In this document: positions 63,079-64,000 of the stretch, in pieces
Numbering within the stretch: the stretch's first letter is position 1
Layout of the letters: every line of letters starts with the position of its first letter
NCBI GenBank assembly: GCA_021927905.1
Contig: BLLK01000051.1
Span: forward strand, 1-64,000
Length of the DNA stretch: 64,000 bases
Direction of reading: 5' to 3'
Source: Chaetoceros tenuissimus
Taxonomy: Eukaryota; Bacillariophyta; Thalassiosirophyceae; Chaetocerotales; Chaetocerotaceae
Translations under genes and position numbers: made by a program
The notes under the pieces: generated by a model
Database searches by the model: none
Told to the model about the DNA's origin: nothing
What the model saw: only the letters and a program-made list of their open reading frames with translations

Positions 63079-64000
63079 AACATGAACTTGTCGTTTGTAT
63101 TTTAAAGTCTGGACAAAATTGCAATTCTATAGTTGTTGGAGTCAAATCCATTCCAGATTTTGAATTTCATGTCTTGATTTCTATCTCACTTGACTCAAAA
63201 TTTACATGTCGATAAATACTACTTATAAAACCTTACGTAATGATTTGATTTATTTTAAATGCATATATTTCCTAGACTATGCTTTCGAAAAGTTGTATTT
63301 CTTTTTTTAAAGTACTCATTGTAACACCGATTCGAGTATTATTATTCCAATGACGACAAGGAGGACCGAAGAAACGAGAAGCTTAGGCAACTCTATCTAG
63401 CCAAATAATAAGTATGTAGCGGCGGCTACTTTAGATCTGTCCTACCTCTCTCCTCCTCTTCCTCTTCTTTTACTTTTGTACATTTTTCGCTTGTGGCATG
63501 TCGCATGCTACATGCTCGTCGCTTGTGAACAAAACATACCATCCATCACCACACTCACTTTTTCCTCTGAGGAGGAGATCGTCACCCTCTCATGAAAGCG
63601 CAAGCTGGATTGAAAACAAACAACTTTATGAATGAAATTGAAAGAAATGAATATTTTATTGAAGATAAGAATCGAAGCAGAAGCAAAAAGTCCTTTCGAG
63701 GAAGCCAACTAGGAAAACCTAGTTTTGGTGGAATCATAACCCGATACCCATAGTGGGTAGAGGCAAAGAAAGGCAAGGATTTAGAATTTTTTTAACCGGA
63801 GCATCTTTGCATGCTAGTGATATACTAGTATGTAATCTGCTGCTGTTTTTACTTTATGCAATGGCATCTGAGGATGTCGTTGTTATTACCTATTACCTCC
63901 CGTTACCTTTAAGCAAGAGTATGACGATGCTGTTGTGGATTACTTTATGAGATGGCATGACGATGCTAATGAATGAACAGATACTTGAAACAAGAGCGTG
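63079..64000. other. Right end of window, no supported gene
   Basis: 3' UTR of the EEP gene, then AT-rich DNA. A CTCCTCTTCCTCTTC pyrimidine run lies at about 63445-63470. Small frames of 60-66 codons (63508-63708 minus, 63753-63950 plus) have no recognisable features. Confidence 0.5.

Noticed and set aside
1-64000. tRNA, rRNA, CRISPR arrays, bacterial-type operons
   Set aside because: No cloverleaf or T-loop consensus, rRNA signature or spacer-repeat array was seen by eye; the LNR DNA repeats are coding and have no unique spacers.

Overview
The window is nuclear DNA of a diatom. The deciding gene is a silicon transporter (SIT, 15649-17145, minus) with both copies of the EGxQ ... GRQ motif pair that defines diatom SITs. 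Supporting signs are short introns (46-83 bp in most genes, GT-AG), AT-rich intergenic DNA, a plastid protein with a diatom-like bipartite presequence, and lysine-periodic secreted proteins of the kind linked to silica. A centric genus such as Chaetoceros is possible, but this is a weak inference.

Layout. 1-1.8 kb: the 3' end of a DIRS/Ngaro-like tyrosine-recombinase retroelement with split direct repeats. 2.4-3.3 kb: a METTL21-type methyltransferase. 3.3-6.35 kb: gene-poor. 6.35-11.6 kb: one six-exon gene for a secreted mosaic protein of about 1639 residues. 12.9-27.6 kb: an ankyrin/coiled-coil protein, a plastid membrane protein, the silicon transporter, a small TIR element, an unrecognised protein, a 7TM receptor with a repeated cytoplasmic tail, a MenA-type prenyltransferase, a second ankyrin protein, two EF-hand paralogues and a GNAT acetyltransferase. 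27.86-28.15 kb: a Mutator-like MITE with a 10-bp target duplication.

28.3-38.0 kb: a head-to-tail array of four genes for type II membrane proteins built of Lin12/Notch-like repeats (LNR). Two look intact and two are frameshifted. Shared promoter and 3'-flank modules show repeated duplication and conversion. 38.9-43.0 kb: a three-exon NPHP3-like DUF4062/NACHT/TPR protein with an N-myristoylation start. 43.2-44.6 kb: gamma-tubulin. 45.0-52.0 kb: three ionotropic glutamate receptor paralogues, the third broken by a 22-bp deletion. 52.0-53.5 kb: an alpha/beta hydrolase. 53.9-58.0 kb: a four-exon gene for a four-domain voltage-gated channel of Kv-like build, whose four filters carry acidic residues (E/E/D/E) in place of GYG. 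58.0-61.4 kb: a large unrecognised protein converging on the channel gene. 61.9-63.1 kb: a secreted nuclease/phosphatase-fold protein with lysine at every third residue.

Many of these genes concern the cell surface and signalling: two channel types, a 7TM receptor, EF-hand proteins, LNR ectodomains, a silicon transporter and secreted lysine-rich proteins. I see no operon-like logic; local tandem duplication accounts for the clustering. The best candidate for something undescribed is the four-domain channel with its acidic pore ring. Next come the LNR array and the secreted lysine-cluster proteins. Introns and fusions were inferred by reading splice signals and frames by eye.
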